Origin: Odontesthes bonariensis
Taxonomy: Eukaryota > Chordata > Actinopteri > Atheriniformes > Atherinopsidae
Length of the DNA: 64,000 nt
Direction: 5' to 3'
Assembly (NCBI RefSeq): GCF_027942865.1
Contig: NC_134509.1
Span: forward strand, 28,962,197-29,026,196
The notes under the pieces were generated by a model, which was not told the DNA's origin, made no database searches, and saw only the letters and a program-made list of their open reading frames with translations. Made by a program: the position numbers and the translations under genes. Shown piece by piece: positions 11,908-25,237 of this stretch; position 1 is the stretch's first letter; every line of letters begins with the position of its first letter.

Positions 11908-14376
11908 TTAAACAGCTGAGGACAACTCAACCCCAATGTCAGCCATGATGCTGTGAATCCAAAGGTCGTTGTCCTCCAGTGTAGTGTCCACCAGGTAAAC
12001 CGTTAACCTGCGCTTCCACGGCTCGCCTTTAACTTCCGACACATCCTGCACACTCTCCACCTGTGCGACGAGTGCTCGTTTCTCTACGTGATTCCTGAAT
12101 AACATGGACGCCTCCTCTGACCATTGGTGCTTCGGCAGGCCTGCATGAAGGACAGGACAAAAAAAAAAGAAAAAGTGAGTCTTTGGATTTCATCAACAAG
12201 AATGATGCAATGGATCCACGTTAAAGGTGGAAAACTGAGTAATCATAAAAAGAAAGAGGAAAAAGGTGGTACTCAACTCAACTTTAGTGATACAATTGAA
12301 GTGTGAGACAAATTGTTCTTTTAACACTGGAGAATTATTTCCAGAGGAACTAACATCTCATCAAAAATGACTTAAACCTTACAATAAAGTTAAAAAAAAC
12401 AAACAAATAAATGTATACTCAGAAAAACTCACCTGCCAGTTGTGCAGCAATAGACTGGAAGGGAAGCTGTCTGAATTCCTCGATCAGAGGTCGGAACAGA
12501 GTGTTGCGGACCAGCTCGTGTTGACCGTAGTCCAACTCGTAGACAGAAACCAACCCGTTGGCCAGAATCCCCTTCACCTGCACACGGTGCCAACTGAGAG
12601 AAGCAGACATCAAATAACACTGGAGCCTTAGATAAAGTCAGGGGATCTCTGTCTAACCCCAACATATAGAAAACAAGTGGAGACAAGTAATCTTTTAAAG
12701 AAGTTTCCTTATACAACAGAGTTTGATGTTGTTCAGTCTAGTGTAAACAAACGGGGGAAAAAGAAAAAAATAACATATTTCTCCAGACAAGTTACTATCA
12801 CAACATATTCTAGGGTTGGAAGAACATGGCAAGCTGAATGCGTTAGATTTGAGCCTGGAGCACAGGTTTGGGAGCCACGTGTCTACCGGGTGCGTGTTAA
12901 TCACTCACTTCTTGTCAATTTTAGCAGCGTAGATGTCTCCTTTCTGGATGTGCATGGCTGTGTTGGTGTTCTCTTTCTGGTTGTAGTAAAATACCATTTC
13001 CCCCATCAGCACCACCAGTTTGTTCAGGTCCTGCCATGGCTGCAGTACAAAGTAGCCTGGGTGGCACGCCACCGGCACAAACACATCCATATTCTGACCA
13101 GCCTGGAAGGAAACAAGGAAAATGGGGAAGTGTATATCGTGAAAAGGTTTTGATTATCATGTGCCGATGTCGAAGTAAGATTTGTTTTGCCCTCAAAATA
13201 TTAAAGGCAACAGTTATTCAGCTGATGCTTGTTGCATTATTATGGACAAAAAGTCCCACACATGCACAGCTAGCAACTAGATGTTCCCTATTTTTTCCCC
13301 ATTTTAGGTACCAATTAAATCCAAATGAAGGCTGATTACAGTATTTCCCACTCTGACTACTATGAAAGATCAGAGGCTGCTTTGCCTTTGAGAACATCTT
13401 CATATTAGGCATGTCTGTGTGTTCACGGTCCGATTCAGTTGTTGCTAATAAACATTTTCACTGTTCAGCAACAACTCAGGGACTAAAAACGACAAGACTG
13501 ACCAATTTTACGAGTCTGGAAGACAGCTGGAAGACAGCTGGCAGCCCATTTTCAGTCTCACTGTGCAAGTCTGAAGTCTGTGGCTCAGTCAAAAAAATAC
13601 TAAACTGGCATCATTATATCAAATCATTCAGAAGGGTAACCCTTTCAGTCCAGTGTAAATCTCTTTATTCCATCTTTAAGTTGCTCACAGGCTTTCCCTG
13701 AGAGGAAGTGGTTGTTGCTTATTTATTCAACCTTTATTCCCATCTTATTTTATTTCCTTTGTTTAGTCAGGAAGGTCCCACTGAGAACAGAAGGAGCAAG
13801 CAGTTCTGCTTCGATCTGAATGTACGCCAGGAGCATATAAAAGAAGTCCCGTTGTAAATTTTGCATCATAATGGCTGGTGTGATGTGACAGAAGGCTTCT
13901 AAAGCATCAAACAAAGTGTAATGGTGAGTGCAAAAGCTTCACTACCTTTATTATGAAGCATAACGCAGCATGGTATACCAAATCCAGTTTTTTTTTGAGT
14001 AAGGATGAAGATGCAAATAGATAATATCTCCATGGTCTAGCTTTTTCTTTTTGTTCTAAATGGAAAAAAGAGGCCCAATTCAAGACACCCCTGCTAGAAA
14101 CTGCTCCATTATCTGGCATATTAGCAAAAGGTCACGCGGCCGAAAGGAAAAACCAGTGTAGATCCAGTTAGATTTGAATATAATAACATTTTTAAAGCGT
14201 GTATAATTTGCAAAGACTTTTCATTCTATACACATTCATATTTACTTTCCAACCTCTTTAAGCTCGTAACAATGAGACCATTTTAAGTAAACATTTGTTT
14301 TTCCGCTGAAAGGCATCTCGGATTAAAAAGCTATAAATTGCTTAATGTCAGCAAAATTTAATTTGGAGGTCTAAAA

Positions 14377-14410
<34 letters not shown>

Positions 14411-17400
14411 ACTTTGTGAGGTGGGGAAAAAAAATAATAAACCAAAACTTCCTTTTTGTTAACACCACATATATCTTTTACAGGCATTTTCTAAAGATTC
14501 TGGTAAAATCCTCCATTATCAGACAACACTAATGTCCATCCATCCATTTAATATACCCGCTGAATCCGTCGGTCAGGTCGCGGGTCAAATACAGCTGCAC
14601 ATCTGACATACACAACTCTAAAAAAAAGTCACACACCTGGGGGAGCTCCAGTGGAGGAGGCAATGGAAGTGGCTGCAGCCTATTTTTGGTTGCTTCTTCC
14701 TCTGCTCTGTGACCTGGTTGGGTCGAGGCCTTAACAATGGGGTTTGGGAATGAGTTGCTCAAAGGCAGAGCAGTGAGACCTAGAATTAAACACAGAAATA
14801 AATAAACACAGCAAGAAAGTCAAAAGCTGGGCACGTTAATATAATATCGATTGATTTACTGTATTTCCTCTGATTTGTCTGTTGCTGGGAGCTGTTTTAG
14901 ACCAAGACTGGATTTTGTATCTGATGTGCATTATTACCTGAGCTCACGCTGTTGTTGCCAGTGCAGGAGATTGTATTGTTGTTCTGTGTTATCAGTTTCT
15001 GCCACAACTTCGACTGTGCCAGCTCATGGTTTATGCTCTTGTGCAGCTCTTGACCATTGCCCCCGATGAACAGGTACATAAGAACCACGTTTTCGCCATT
15101 ATACTCCTCTGATTTCAAGACCTAAAATGAGCAAAAAATGCGCTGATTGACAAAAGCAGGAACCAAAATATTTGCCACATGGCAAATCTGCGTTTGGGCC
15201 TTTTGCGTACTACCAACTCTTTGGACATCGATAGCAGATCCTTTAAGTCCTGTAGGCTGTTGGTTGGAGCTGTTACACATCAGACTTGTTTCTGCACATT
15301 TCTGAACACCCCATCATCAGCTTATGGTTCATTCCTCATTGGGTCAATGTAAGCATCACATTGCAACATCATTTACCACTCTTAAAAGTATCTGGCATCC
15401 TCCGACCCAGTGCGACACCCAAGAATGTGATGCCGTAAATCACTCAGATCTTTGCCATGTGCGGTATTCTTCTGAATCTATATCATGACTATCAGCAGTG
15501 GCTGCTCACCGGAAGTTTAACAGGTTCTAAACCTAGACAAGTGCTGCTATCATGAATGCAGTTTGCATCAGTGAGTGGTCATGTTTTGGCACTTTGATGG
15601 GCAAATTCCAATTTACTAAGTATCTCCATTTGCCTCATTTGTGAGCTTCAGTACGATGTGTGTATTCCAAACATCATCATAATATACTTAGTACATCATT
15701 AATCATACACAAGATTCTACCTCAAACAGTAAAGTGGTGATCATATTTGTTTCCAAACTAACTTTAGGACAGATGCTACCTTCATTTTACAGTGGTCAGC
15801 TCCCAGGACCACCTCTTTGAGCCACAGAATGGCCTCGTGGCTCCAGTCTCTGTCTGGAACAGGGAGCTCAGCAAGGCGACATTTATTAGCCTGTGGAGAA
15901 CACAGTTGGGAACTTTTACTTGCGTTGCTCAAGTACCATCTAGGGAAACACATTTGAACAAGAATTACCAAAAGTGGCTGATGAGCAACCTATTTACAGA
16001 CCACTTTACAGAACAAACCATCCAAATTTCTGTTTTCCTTATCAACTGTTTTACAAAGACACTTGGTCCTTGTCCACAAGTCACTAGGTTTTTTGGAAAA
16101 TTAAAAAAATAAAATAAATAATGGACCTATGGACACAAGTTATAAATTAATAAGAGAGGATTCTATTTCAGCCAGTAGATTTGTTGAATTTTAAGATTAA
16201 TCTGCTTACACAGACACACAAACTGACCTGTGGTGGGATGAAGGTGAAAACATTCTGAAAAAGTGGAGGAATCTCTCGAAGATCAGTGACCTCAACAGTT
16301 GCTGAGACCCCCAAGTCAATGAAGAGAATCTCTATCACTCTGTTGCTGTACATGCTTGTGATCTGAAAGAATAAGCAGCAGAATGTGACAACCTCACTTA
16401 CTTTTTTTTGGCATGAGATTGCCCTAAAGATGAATAGATTTTTAGGATTCTCGTTCTTACCTCGGCTCTGGCCCACTTTCCTTTGTGGCGAGCAAAACAG
16501 AACTTGCCATAGAAAGGTCTAGACACCAGGAACTCGGATGTCATCTAGTAGGGACAATTACATGAATAGAATTACTGGACTCTCCTTCAGAAATGTTAGC
16601 TGGCAGATGTTTTCAGCTACCAAGGCAAACATTTATGTTTCACATCGCAGATTGGAAGGTAGCGACACCAGGCGTCAACATTATTGTTCTTATGACTGGG
16701 TTTAACTAAAGTTTTGCTGGTTTTTAAATCACTTATCTGACTGGAAATTTCTGTGTGCCTGTATAAGTTTGTTTTAGTTCAGCTCTCAGTGAAAGGCTCT
16801 GTTTGAATAACAGCTTTGAACACTGCAACATACGCAAGCGGACTTCCTGTAATCAGAAACCTACTGAACAGAAATCACGTATTTCATATGCCAACGCTTG
16901 ACAAATCAACATATTCCATAATACTTGTGTGGTGTGTGGCACTAATGCCTCTTTTATCTCTGCTTTCACTTAATTTAGCCCATTTTAAAACATTTACAGC
17001 ATTTTTTTTGTTTTGATTGAACTCATTCCATCTTTCTTTACAGCCCAGATTACTCTGTACTCCAACAGAGTTTCCAACTAACATCTCCTCACACTGCATT
17101 TCTACTGAAAATAATGCCAGCAGCTGAAGACCGTATCTAGTGGTTTCCAGGGTTTGATTATGGTGAAAAGAGAAAGAACCTGCGGCTGCCTCCTGCTATA
17201 CAACCAACAAGAAGACATCTCCAGGGCTTTGCTTTTCATAGCTTTTATATCATCTTCATATTTTCATGAAGCTTACCAGAATTCTTGAATTGACTTCTTG
17301 ATGTGATCTAGTGACAAGTACTTCTCAAAACCACTCATTCATGAGGTGGGGGTGTAGATTTGTATCCCTTCACAGCACATATGAGGGATCCCTCTTCACT

Positions 17401-20400
17401 CTAAGCCAACCTCAATTTATTTCCTTGGTTTTCTTCTATTATAGCACTTCCAATACTAGGGAAGATAGACACATTTGTGTAGAGTGAAGTGCTGTCTACC
17501 TGCGAGATGAAGTAAGCCTCTGTTTCGTCCAGTAATTTTTTCAGTCTTGCAGTTCCTCGGGACGGCAGCTGGCAGTACATGGTGCCATCTGCACACACAT
17601 CTGAGACAAACACGTCCTGATAGATGACATGTACCTACAGGCATAAGAAAGATCAATGTTAGACAAGTGTGTGCCACTGGGGGCTGAAAGGTCACTACTT
17701 TGATTCAAACTGAGCTAAAAAAAAAAAATCTGCAGAGGTGCCAAAATGCATTTGACTACTGCAGTACAAGGCAGAGGAATATGAGAAAGGAGCACCAGCT
17801 CCACCCGGTGGGAACACCAGGGTGTGACACCGAAGGAAAAAACTGACACTTTTCTTTTCTTAACACATCATTTACCCCACCACACAATATTGTGATCATG
17901 TTAGCGTACCGAGAGAGGGTTGTTCATGGACTTGTCCTGTAGAGTCTTCAGGCAGCTGGAGTTGATGTTGATGTCCTCATCTTGCGATGTATCATAAAGC
18001 ACTGCCACGGGCATTTCATTTTGTTGACATGGCTCTAATGTTTCCATTAGGAGGATCTTCCCAACTGCCAACTGCTCTAAGGAGGACAGAACCGATGGGT
18101 GGGAGCTGAAAGCCTCTAGCCCTGACAGGAGGAAGAGAGAGGAGGGAGACATTTTTCTTTTTTTTGGGGGGGGGGGGGGATAATGCTTTACAAACTTTAT
18201 ATTAGCATTTCTATAGGCCATATTTTATGTACCTGCAAGCTTGACATTATTAGCTTGCAAGGGCAGAGAGAGGAAGTCCTGGTGCAGCTTTAGCAGATTA
18301 TTCCCATCAGTCTCCACAGAGAAGCCGTGGTCCACAAAGTACACCTGCCACACAGACAAAAGGCACTTATCAGCATGTGGCCGCCGTACTGAGCAGTCAG
18401 TTGGCCTAGGTCTAATCCTGATGTCGAAATAGCAACCTTTTCACTTTTAGAACGTTGCACACATTTCAGTTACTGTGAACTAAAATTACATTTATGAAAC
18501 TGAAAAACATGATGACGACTAAGCAAAATACCTTGACCCTGTTGGGGTTCGGAAGCCCTAAGACTTGCGCTCTGGTCACATCGTCTCCGTCCTCCCCTCT
18601 GACTGCTACCAGCTGACCAACGATGGGGTCGGACAGAAGATGCTGTGTGGACCTTGGGCTGTAGAAGGATTGCATGACATCCTCCATGGCTTCCTGAGCG
18701 GTGGAGTAGTTCTCCCCAACATATCTGAACAGAGATATATTTAAACACTGTACAGCAAGCTTCAAAAACATTAACATGGATTGTGGCAAAAAGACAAATT
18801 ACGGAGTGCAGAAGTGGGAGCTAATACTGTTCGTCACATTTGCTTATCTTAGGTCAGAATCAAGATGTTCAAAGATGTCAAGTGTTCTTAACACCCTAAT
18901 GAGCCTGAAAGTGTTATCAAGTTTGAAAAGACAAAAACTAAAGAAAATATCAGTCTTACATAATGTTTGCTGAACTATTCGTTGTTAAGTTGTTTTAAAC
19001 TTATGATCATTTCTTACTATTATATACCAATAGGGGTGATGATGAGTGAATCCGCTCTACTGTTCTTTAAATAACATCAGTGCTATCCATTAAGAAGAAA
19101 CAACTGATCTAATTTGATAAATTCTTTGAAAAAATGTGGGATCACGTAAATCAGGTACCTCTTGGTTAAAATAAAGATATACACCTGAGTCTTCATGAAT
19201 AATGTGCCGCACCTTATAGTAACAGCATTACTGCTCCTGGCTTCAGTAACAAGCACTGAGGAATACTGTCCTGATGGAGGAGTGAGACGTGGTGGAACCC
19301 CGGGACCCAGGACCTCCAAACCAGAAGGCAGAGGGTTGATTCTGTACTGCTGGCTTTCATGGCCGCTTCCAAGGTTCTCATTTACTGGTCTGGAGTTGTA
19401 CAAGATGGCCTGACCACAGGACAGCGCATCAACACACACAGTTACAGGTTTACAGACAAGACAACGTTAGGCAGTTCTTGAGCTATTCAAAGAATTAGCA
19501 GGTTGCTCTACAGATGCAGTTAGAAATACAACTGATGGAAAAGTCTGTTTTCTCCAACTCAAATCATCATTCCAGCTAATCACTTGTTTAAAAGCAAGGG
19601 TTACCTTCTAAAAGCAGGAGAAAAAGTGTTGCGTAATAAGATTTGACCATCGTTTAGACTAAATTCATACATTTTTCACTCCATTAAGCACCGAGCCATC
19701 TCATCCTCTTACCTTCTTCTTGTTATTTGGGAATGGATATTCAATGTTGCATATATCAAGCAAAACAGACAGGTTGTCCAAAAGCTGTTCAGGAAATGAC
19801 ATCTTGTACGTGTCCATGAAAAGCTTGGGCAAAGCATGGGCCCACAGCCCTTTGCTGTACTTGGAAAGAAGCTCCTTTATTCTCTGGCGGACCTCAGCTG
19901 GCACAACAGCAGAAGAATTCGAGGACGGACAAGGAGCAGAGTTGGAGGACGGAGAAAATGTCACATTTAAAAGAGGTAAAATATCTCTGTCGAGCTGGAG
20001 GGGGGAAGCCACAGGAGACGAGTTGGTTGATGTTAGGCAAGTCCAGGTCGGGGCTAATGGGGGAGTACTTTGGTTGTGGGTAATTGTGGGAAAGTTGCGA
20101 TCATCTTTGCATCCACCGTGGGCATCGACTGCAAGATTGGCGCACTGGGGCAGTCGGAGAGGCTGATTTGGCTTGAGGACAGGGCTTCGTAATGTTACTG
20201 GAGACGGCACCTTGCCCGAAGCAGCATTAGCAGCTTGTGGAGGAAAAATGAAGTTGGGCTTAGCAAGGGGGCTTTTTGGGGAAACTATAGGTTTAGGAAC
20301 GGGAGAAGGGGGGAAGGTTGTAGGAAGCTGTTCAGGTGTTGACGGGCGAGAAGAGGCAAGTCTGGTGAGGGAGCTTGAATCAAAGGGTGATACTAAAGAG

Positions 20401-23400
20401 GAGCTGAAGCTATTCAAAGGGATTGCACTGGGCTTCGGAGGCAGAGGAGGGTAAATCAGTCTGTCAGCTCGGTTGGTGATGGAAGGTTTCTCCACCTGTG
20501 GGAGGCAGATGAGTGAGAGACAAAACAGGAGGCTTACAACATTTTGTCTTTTTCAATTACGGAATAGCAAATACCACTTTGGTACAACACTTGGTTTGAT
20601 TTGAAAGGGAAGTCAAATGTGTACATGTTAAACAATGTAATGGCTATCCGTCCTCTTGTGTCAATAATCAAAACTAAAAAATGTCAAAACCATAATAAAC
20701 TAAATTAAATCAAATGGCCACTGAGACACCTAGGGAGTGAATTTACGCAGGTAAAATGAGTCCATTGTCCAGGCAAAATAAAATAGGTTTCTTTAGGTTT
20801 ATTCAGGGTGCTTGCTCTTTTTCCAAATTAAAATTCCAGACTTTTTTAAAGCTGATACCCCCCCAAGACCTTAACTTTATGTACTTGTAACTTGTGTGCC
20901 TACTGCCTACTTCATTGGTTGAGATTGTACCAACTGTGTTTATTAGAAATGTTAGTTTTTAAAGGCTAGTATTCAATGAACAAATGCATTATTCACAGTA
21001 AATTATGCTTTTACTGATGAAAACGTTTCAAAACATGAAAATCACAAGTACATGAATTTCACATCAAACAAGTGTCACAAAAACTATCTATAAAAAAAAT
21101 GAATGGATGGATGAATGTATGTAGAATTCAGTCTCTTCACTCACATCTCATCCCATTAGGCTAATACAGTACGTGACCAGTTAGTAAAATTATAGTTTTA
21201 TAGCCTACCTTCCTATTTCACATTTCACAATGCCTTTGAGCATACTGTAAAATTCTACCATACATTTATTTTCCATACTTTATTAAGACTTTCACACAAA
21301 ATTCAAGACTTTTCCAAGGTCTGGAAAACAGTGCTTCAAAATTCCATACTTATTAAGACTTTCAAGACTTGCGCAAGCACCCTGTTATTGCTCCAACCAA
21401 GCAAACGAACAAAGAACAATGGCCTTTGGCCTCTCTTGCCCTGGTAAAAAGCATTAGCCCTCCCAGGTGCCTGCTCACCTGTGACTGCCTGCCTATCTAA
21501 GTAAACTCTCCCAGTACGCCCCAGCTAACCAGTGCTTTCAAAATAAAAGCATAATTAAATACCCAAATGAACTCAAACAATACTAAATATCATAAACAAC
21601 CAAAAAAGGTGTATTCCCCAAACTAAACCCCCAAAAGATAACTAAATAATAAGTGAGCCAAATATTACAAAATAACAAATAGCTCCTACAAACAACATGA
21701 CAGTGTAACTCATGCATTCTGTAAATTAAAATAGTGTTTTACCATACAGACGTCCGGCCACTTTTCAAGGTCCACGAGCGCCTGAGGATGGAGCTTCTGA
21801 CTGAACATTTGACTGTAGACCTCTGACAGTTTGGACATCCACAGTCCATTAGAGTACTTCGTCAGGAGCTGCGTTATTCTGCTGTGCACTAACGCCACAT
21901 CATATAGATCAGTCTGCATGAAGAGATAATGCATCAATGATCCCTTATTGGAAACTTTCTAGTTATTCTTCATCTCACTGTCCAAATGAGTTCTATCCTT
22001 CAACAACTCAAATAAAGCACCTGATGATGGAGACCTACTGACTACGCACGGCGTAAATGTGGATTCAGTGTGAATGAATACCCCGAATTATGTCTCGACC
22101 ACCTGCATATTACTGCGAAATGGGAATGTGTGGAAACACAGCAGTTTGAGTAAAGACAAAAGTTCTCCACCTGGGACTTGCTGGGTCTGGGAGCTGGTTG
22201 TAGAAGAGACTCTGAGAAACAATGCAAAAGGAGAAATAAGGTTAAGAAGTTCTCACATTCTGATAAAAAAAAAAAAAAAAAGGGTAACGGTGCGTTCACA
22301 CCAGACGCGGTGCGAATGATCGCACTGCATTACTCGCGCGAGTGTTGCCGCGGGTGTAATTTGAATTTACTCGCCTCATTCGCGCGAGTAAAAAACGAGT
22401 GAATAGCTCAAGGGGCTATCCATTTCATTCTCTCATCAACCATGGCTGATATAAGTACCATCGCGTCCTTGTACCTGCTGTGGCAGTCCGAGATTCGTCT
22501 GAAACGCACACGCCGTCGTGTCTGGGTCAGTGACATCATCCGGTGGTGCATTCAGCTCGGATAATTTCACCGCCTTCTCCAGGAGTTCCGTCTGGATGAC
22601 GGCCGCTTCCTGCGGTATTTCAGGCTCACCAGGACCCAGTTTGATGACCTGCTCGGGAGGATCGGTGCCGTGATCTCTCGGCAGGACACCAACTACAGGC
22701 GCTCCGCAGCTGAAATGGAGCTGCACCGATTTCAGGTGATCACGGCACCGCAGCTCCATTTCAGCTGCGGAGCGCCTGTCCATCTGTCTCCACGACACTG
22801 TCGTCCAGAATCTCAACGCTGATAGGCTGTCTGACTCGAATATTTCGCCAAAGTTGGATTTTTTGAACTCGCGCGGATCGCATATTTTCACTTGCGCGGC
22901 GGCAATCGCCTCACCGCGCCGCCGGCTCGAATCCGCGTCTATTCGCGTCTTTGCATTGACTTTGTATGTAATCGCGTCTGGTGTGAACGCACCGTAAGAT
23001 CTTTCAAGTTCTCACTTACTTGTAGGATTCCTGTTTACGGAGTTAACCAAGCATGTCTGTGTCCTGTTGGCAACACAGTCTTTTTAGACTAACAAGCCTT
23101 AATAAGAAAAATCAAATAGCCGAAAATTTTATTGTCTGATTTTCAAGGCTCAACAGTTCTAAGAGAAGAAATGACCACGTTGGACATTAATATAACTCTC
23201 TATATCCAATGTTTAGGCTTTCGGTACCACTAAAAGTAGGGTTAAACACTCAGTACAAATACTTGAATTCATTAAAACCATGATAAATATACTCTGAATG
23301 CAAACTGGCCTAAACTGAAAGAAGAAAAGGGTTTTGAGATTAGTTGAGACGTATTTATACATTCGCCCACATGTTCACCTGTTGGGTGGGACTTTCTGTT

Positions 23401-24683
23401 TTGCAGCTGGCTGTCTGTGTTCGACGGGGGTGATGGAGCTCAACTTCTGATCCAACTGCCTGATGTTTGGGAGGAACACAAGTAAAAATGTTATTTTGGA
23501 TTAGAATTCACTCGAGACTAAGAAATTCCTAAATGGCTAAAATAGAAGGAAATAATAATTACAGGAAGCAATCATCACCAGGAATTTTTTTTATTTATTT
23601 ATTTTTAAACAGAACCAAGCTGAGAGTGCATCGACTATCAGAATTTCTGACTACTGCTACTCAGACATAAAGTTAATAATGTCACCTGTAGTCTCCTGAG
23701 GCGCTGCAGCCTCTGTGGCCTCCACGGGGCCAAGATTGGTTTGCCGTCAAAGTGGAATGATTTCTAACAGACGGCTGGCGAAGAGAGGACCTTGGTGTCA
23801 CTAAAAGCATACAAAAAGAGAATACAGGTCAACTTTAAGTTTAGAGAGAGGATATGCATCAGAGTGTGCATCATAATAGAGCAGAGCCCTGCGCACCACA
23901 GATTTCAGATACAGACAACTAAAAATGTGCCTTTTCGCTTAAAAAGGACTCCAGAGAAGCAGCGGTGACTTCGCCCTCAGAACCTCTGAAATGGAAATCC
24001 AATGATTGTGTTGGTTTGTTTTTACCGTTTCTGGTTATAAAAAAAATGAATAAATACTAATTTTATTTGTAAAAATGAAAAAAAAATTGGAATACAAAAT
24101 CTTAAAATTCCGTCACTGGCTTTTGAAGTACAGCTGCTCCAAATAGCAAGTGTCTCGTACCATTAAGAATGTAGGGGTTGGAAGGTTTGAATCTCATCTT
24201 GCAGTTGACGACTTGGGAGCGACCCGACTTCTTCCCGCTCCTCTGCTTGGCAATCAGCTCAGCAATGTGAGCAGTTTCTTGACACACTGCAGCAAAGCAT
24301 TTCAGCTGCAGAACAGAGTCATTAGTACTGTTAGAAACATACAAACTGCCACGTAAACGTCAGAACACTGCTAAGGATTTAGAAAAATCTTCTGAAGCCA
24401 CAAACAACAGCTCAGACTTTCTAAGATCTTTGACGGTATGCAGGGATGCAGAACAAAAAAAAATGAAACCAGCTCTTACCTCTCCTGTGCGGTATTCTAA
24501 TCTCACCACGGAGGGAATGCTTCTGAGGTAGTCCTCCAGCTCTGAGAAGCCCAGCTTCCTCAGGGGGATGTTCTCTCCGCACAGTGAGCGGTACTCTGAC
24601 TGGAGGCTGGTTACAGACACACCGCTCTTGCTCGACTGGAGCACAGATCTCAACATTTTCTTTATGGACTCGCTATCCGACAT
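11908..24683 (-). CDS. tdrd7: Tudor domain-containing protein 7 (TDRD7)
   Basis: TDRD7 is a germ-granule and lens ribonucleoprotein scaffold. Coding exons: 24683-24480, 24305-24161, 23800-23686, 23459-23379, 22211-22171 (uncertain), 21913-21743, 20495-19713, 19409-19213, 18724-18532, 18344-18233, 18121-17910, 17634-17500, 16544-16461, 16362-16228, 15890-15780, 15121-14938, 14779-14637, 13102-12909, 12593-12433, 12140-11908 (TAA). Every join was phase-checked and works except around exon 5. LOTUS/OST-HTH domains: exons 1-2 (KMLRSVLQS), exon 6 ([14 protein letters not shown]), end of exon 7 ([19 protein letters not shown]). Three Tudor domains: exons 9-10 (VYFVDHGFS), 13-14 (ILFIDLGVS), 18-19 ([13 protein letters not shown]). 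Exon 7 (783 nt) begins with a long Pro/Ser-rich linker. The total is about 1,210 codons, close to mammalian TDRD7. ATG 24683 ([11 protein letters not shown]) starts the conserved LOTUS domain. Confidence 0.96.
14364..14410. repeat. (AT)n microsatellite in tdrd7 intron
   Basis: An A-run is followed by an uninterrupted AT dinucleotide array at about 14380-14408, in the intron between the exons at 14779-14637 and 13102-12909. Confidence 0.9.
14537..14586 (-). mobile_element. Fragment of GGATG-tailed SINE 3' end
   Basis: TCCATCCATCCA followed by ACCCGCTGAATCCGTCGGTC is the reverse complement of the 3' tail of the SINE family found whole at 30776-31103. It lies about 50 bases from the donor of the tdrd7 exon ending at 14637. 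Confidence 0.7.
20804..21384. mobile_element. Non-autonomous DNA transposon with CAGGGTGCTTGC inverted ends
   Basis: Perfect 12-bp terminal inverted repeats (CAGGGTGCTTGC on the left, GCAAGCACCCTG on the right) are flanked by a 5-bp TTATT on both sides (20799-20803 and 21385-21389). The interior is AT-rich with repeated AAGACTTTCAAGACTT-like subterminal motifs and has no transposase. It is 581 bp, in the tdrd7 intron between coding exons 7 and 6. The superfamily is not certain. Confidence 0.7.
22288..22994 (+). mobile_element. PIF/Harbinger-type element with decayed transposase
   Basis: A 707-bp element in a tdrd7 intron. It has 22-bp perfect terminal inverted repeats (CGGTGCGTTCACACCAGACG and inward) and a TAA target duplication on both sides (22285-22287, 22995-22997), as expected for PIF/Harbinger. 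Plus-strand translation from ATG 22442 gives an N-terminal stretch, a stop near 22563, then [20 protein letters not shown] and [15 protein letters not shown]. These are characteristic of the region before the catalytic core of HARBI1-like transposases. The catalytic domain is missing and is replaced by a hairpin-forming inverted repeat (22695-22779). Confidence 0.85.
22695..22779. repeat. 30-bp perfect inverted repeat inside the Harbinger element
   Basis: The arm at 22695-22724 is the exact reverse complement of 22750-22779, around a 25-bp loop. The core is CTCCGCAGCTGAAATGGAGC. The loop side also carries GATCACGGCACC, the reverse complement of GGTGCCGTGATC at about 22665, so a longer stretch seems to have been copied back in inverted orientation. 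Confidence 0.9.
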
Positions 24684-24890
24684 CTTGGTAAACAAAGACT
24701 GACATAGAAACAACACCATTAAACACATTCGTTCTATGGATGCCAGAAACCCATCAGCCACCAGTCCTTATAAGACAATATCAGAATCAAATCGTTTGTT
24801 GTCGATCAACTTAAGGCATTAAATGGACTCTGATGGATGCGACTGCTTCAAGAAGACGCGTGGAAATCTTTTGTTTTCTTTCCTTTCATT

Positions 24891-25237
24891 TAGGGATGCA
24901 CCGATAGCACATTTCTTTAAACCGAGTACAAGTACAAGTACTTACCGATACCGAGTACTAATCAAGGCCATTACAGTTCTTACAATTAAACACATTTTGT
25001 TTTCTTTAGGCATATTCAACCCAAATACAACTGCACTCTGTGCATTTTAGTAATAGAAAACTACTCTTAGTGCAACATATTGTTTTAACATTGTAACTTT
25101 CACACATGGCAGGAAAATTAAGCTCCTGTCACACTGGTATCGGTTCTGTAGTATCGGAACACTTTAATGAATAGTGAGTACGAGTACACAAACATGATAA
25201 CGGTACCGATACTGGTATTGCTATCGGTGCATCCCTA
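24891..25237. mobile_element. hAT-type MITE
   Basis: A 347-bp element with inverted ends TAGGGATGCACCGATAGC and GCTATCGGTGCATCCCTA. An 8-bp direct duplication CTTTCATT flanks it (24883-24890, 25238-25245). The 8-bp duplication plus TAGGG ends is typical of hAT elements. The interior consists of GAGTAC and CGATACC motifs with no transposase. Confidence 0.88.

Noticed and set aside
19720-20454. Plus-strand ORFs of 148 and 93 residues
   Set aside because: Antisense of the long tdrd7 exon 7.
22436-22891. 151-residue minus-strand ORF in the Harbinger element
   Set aside because: Antisense to the transposase remnant; the plus strand carries the recognisable motifs.
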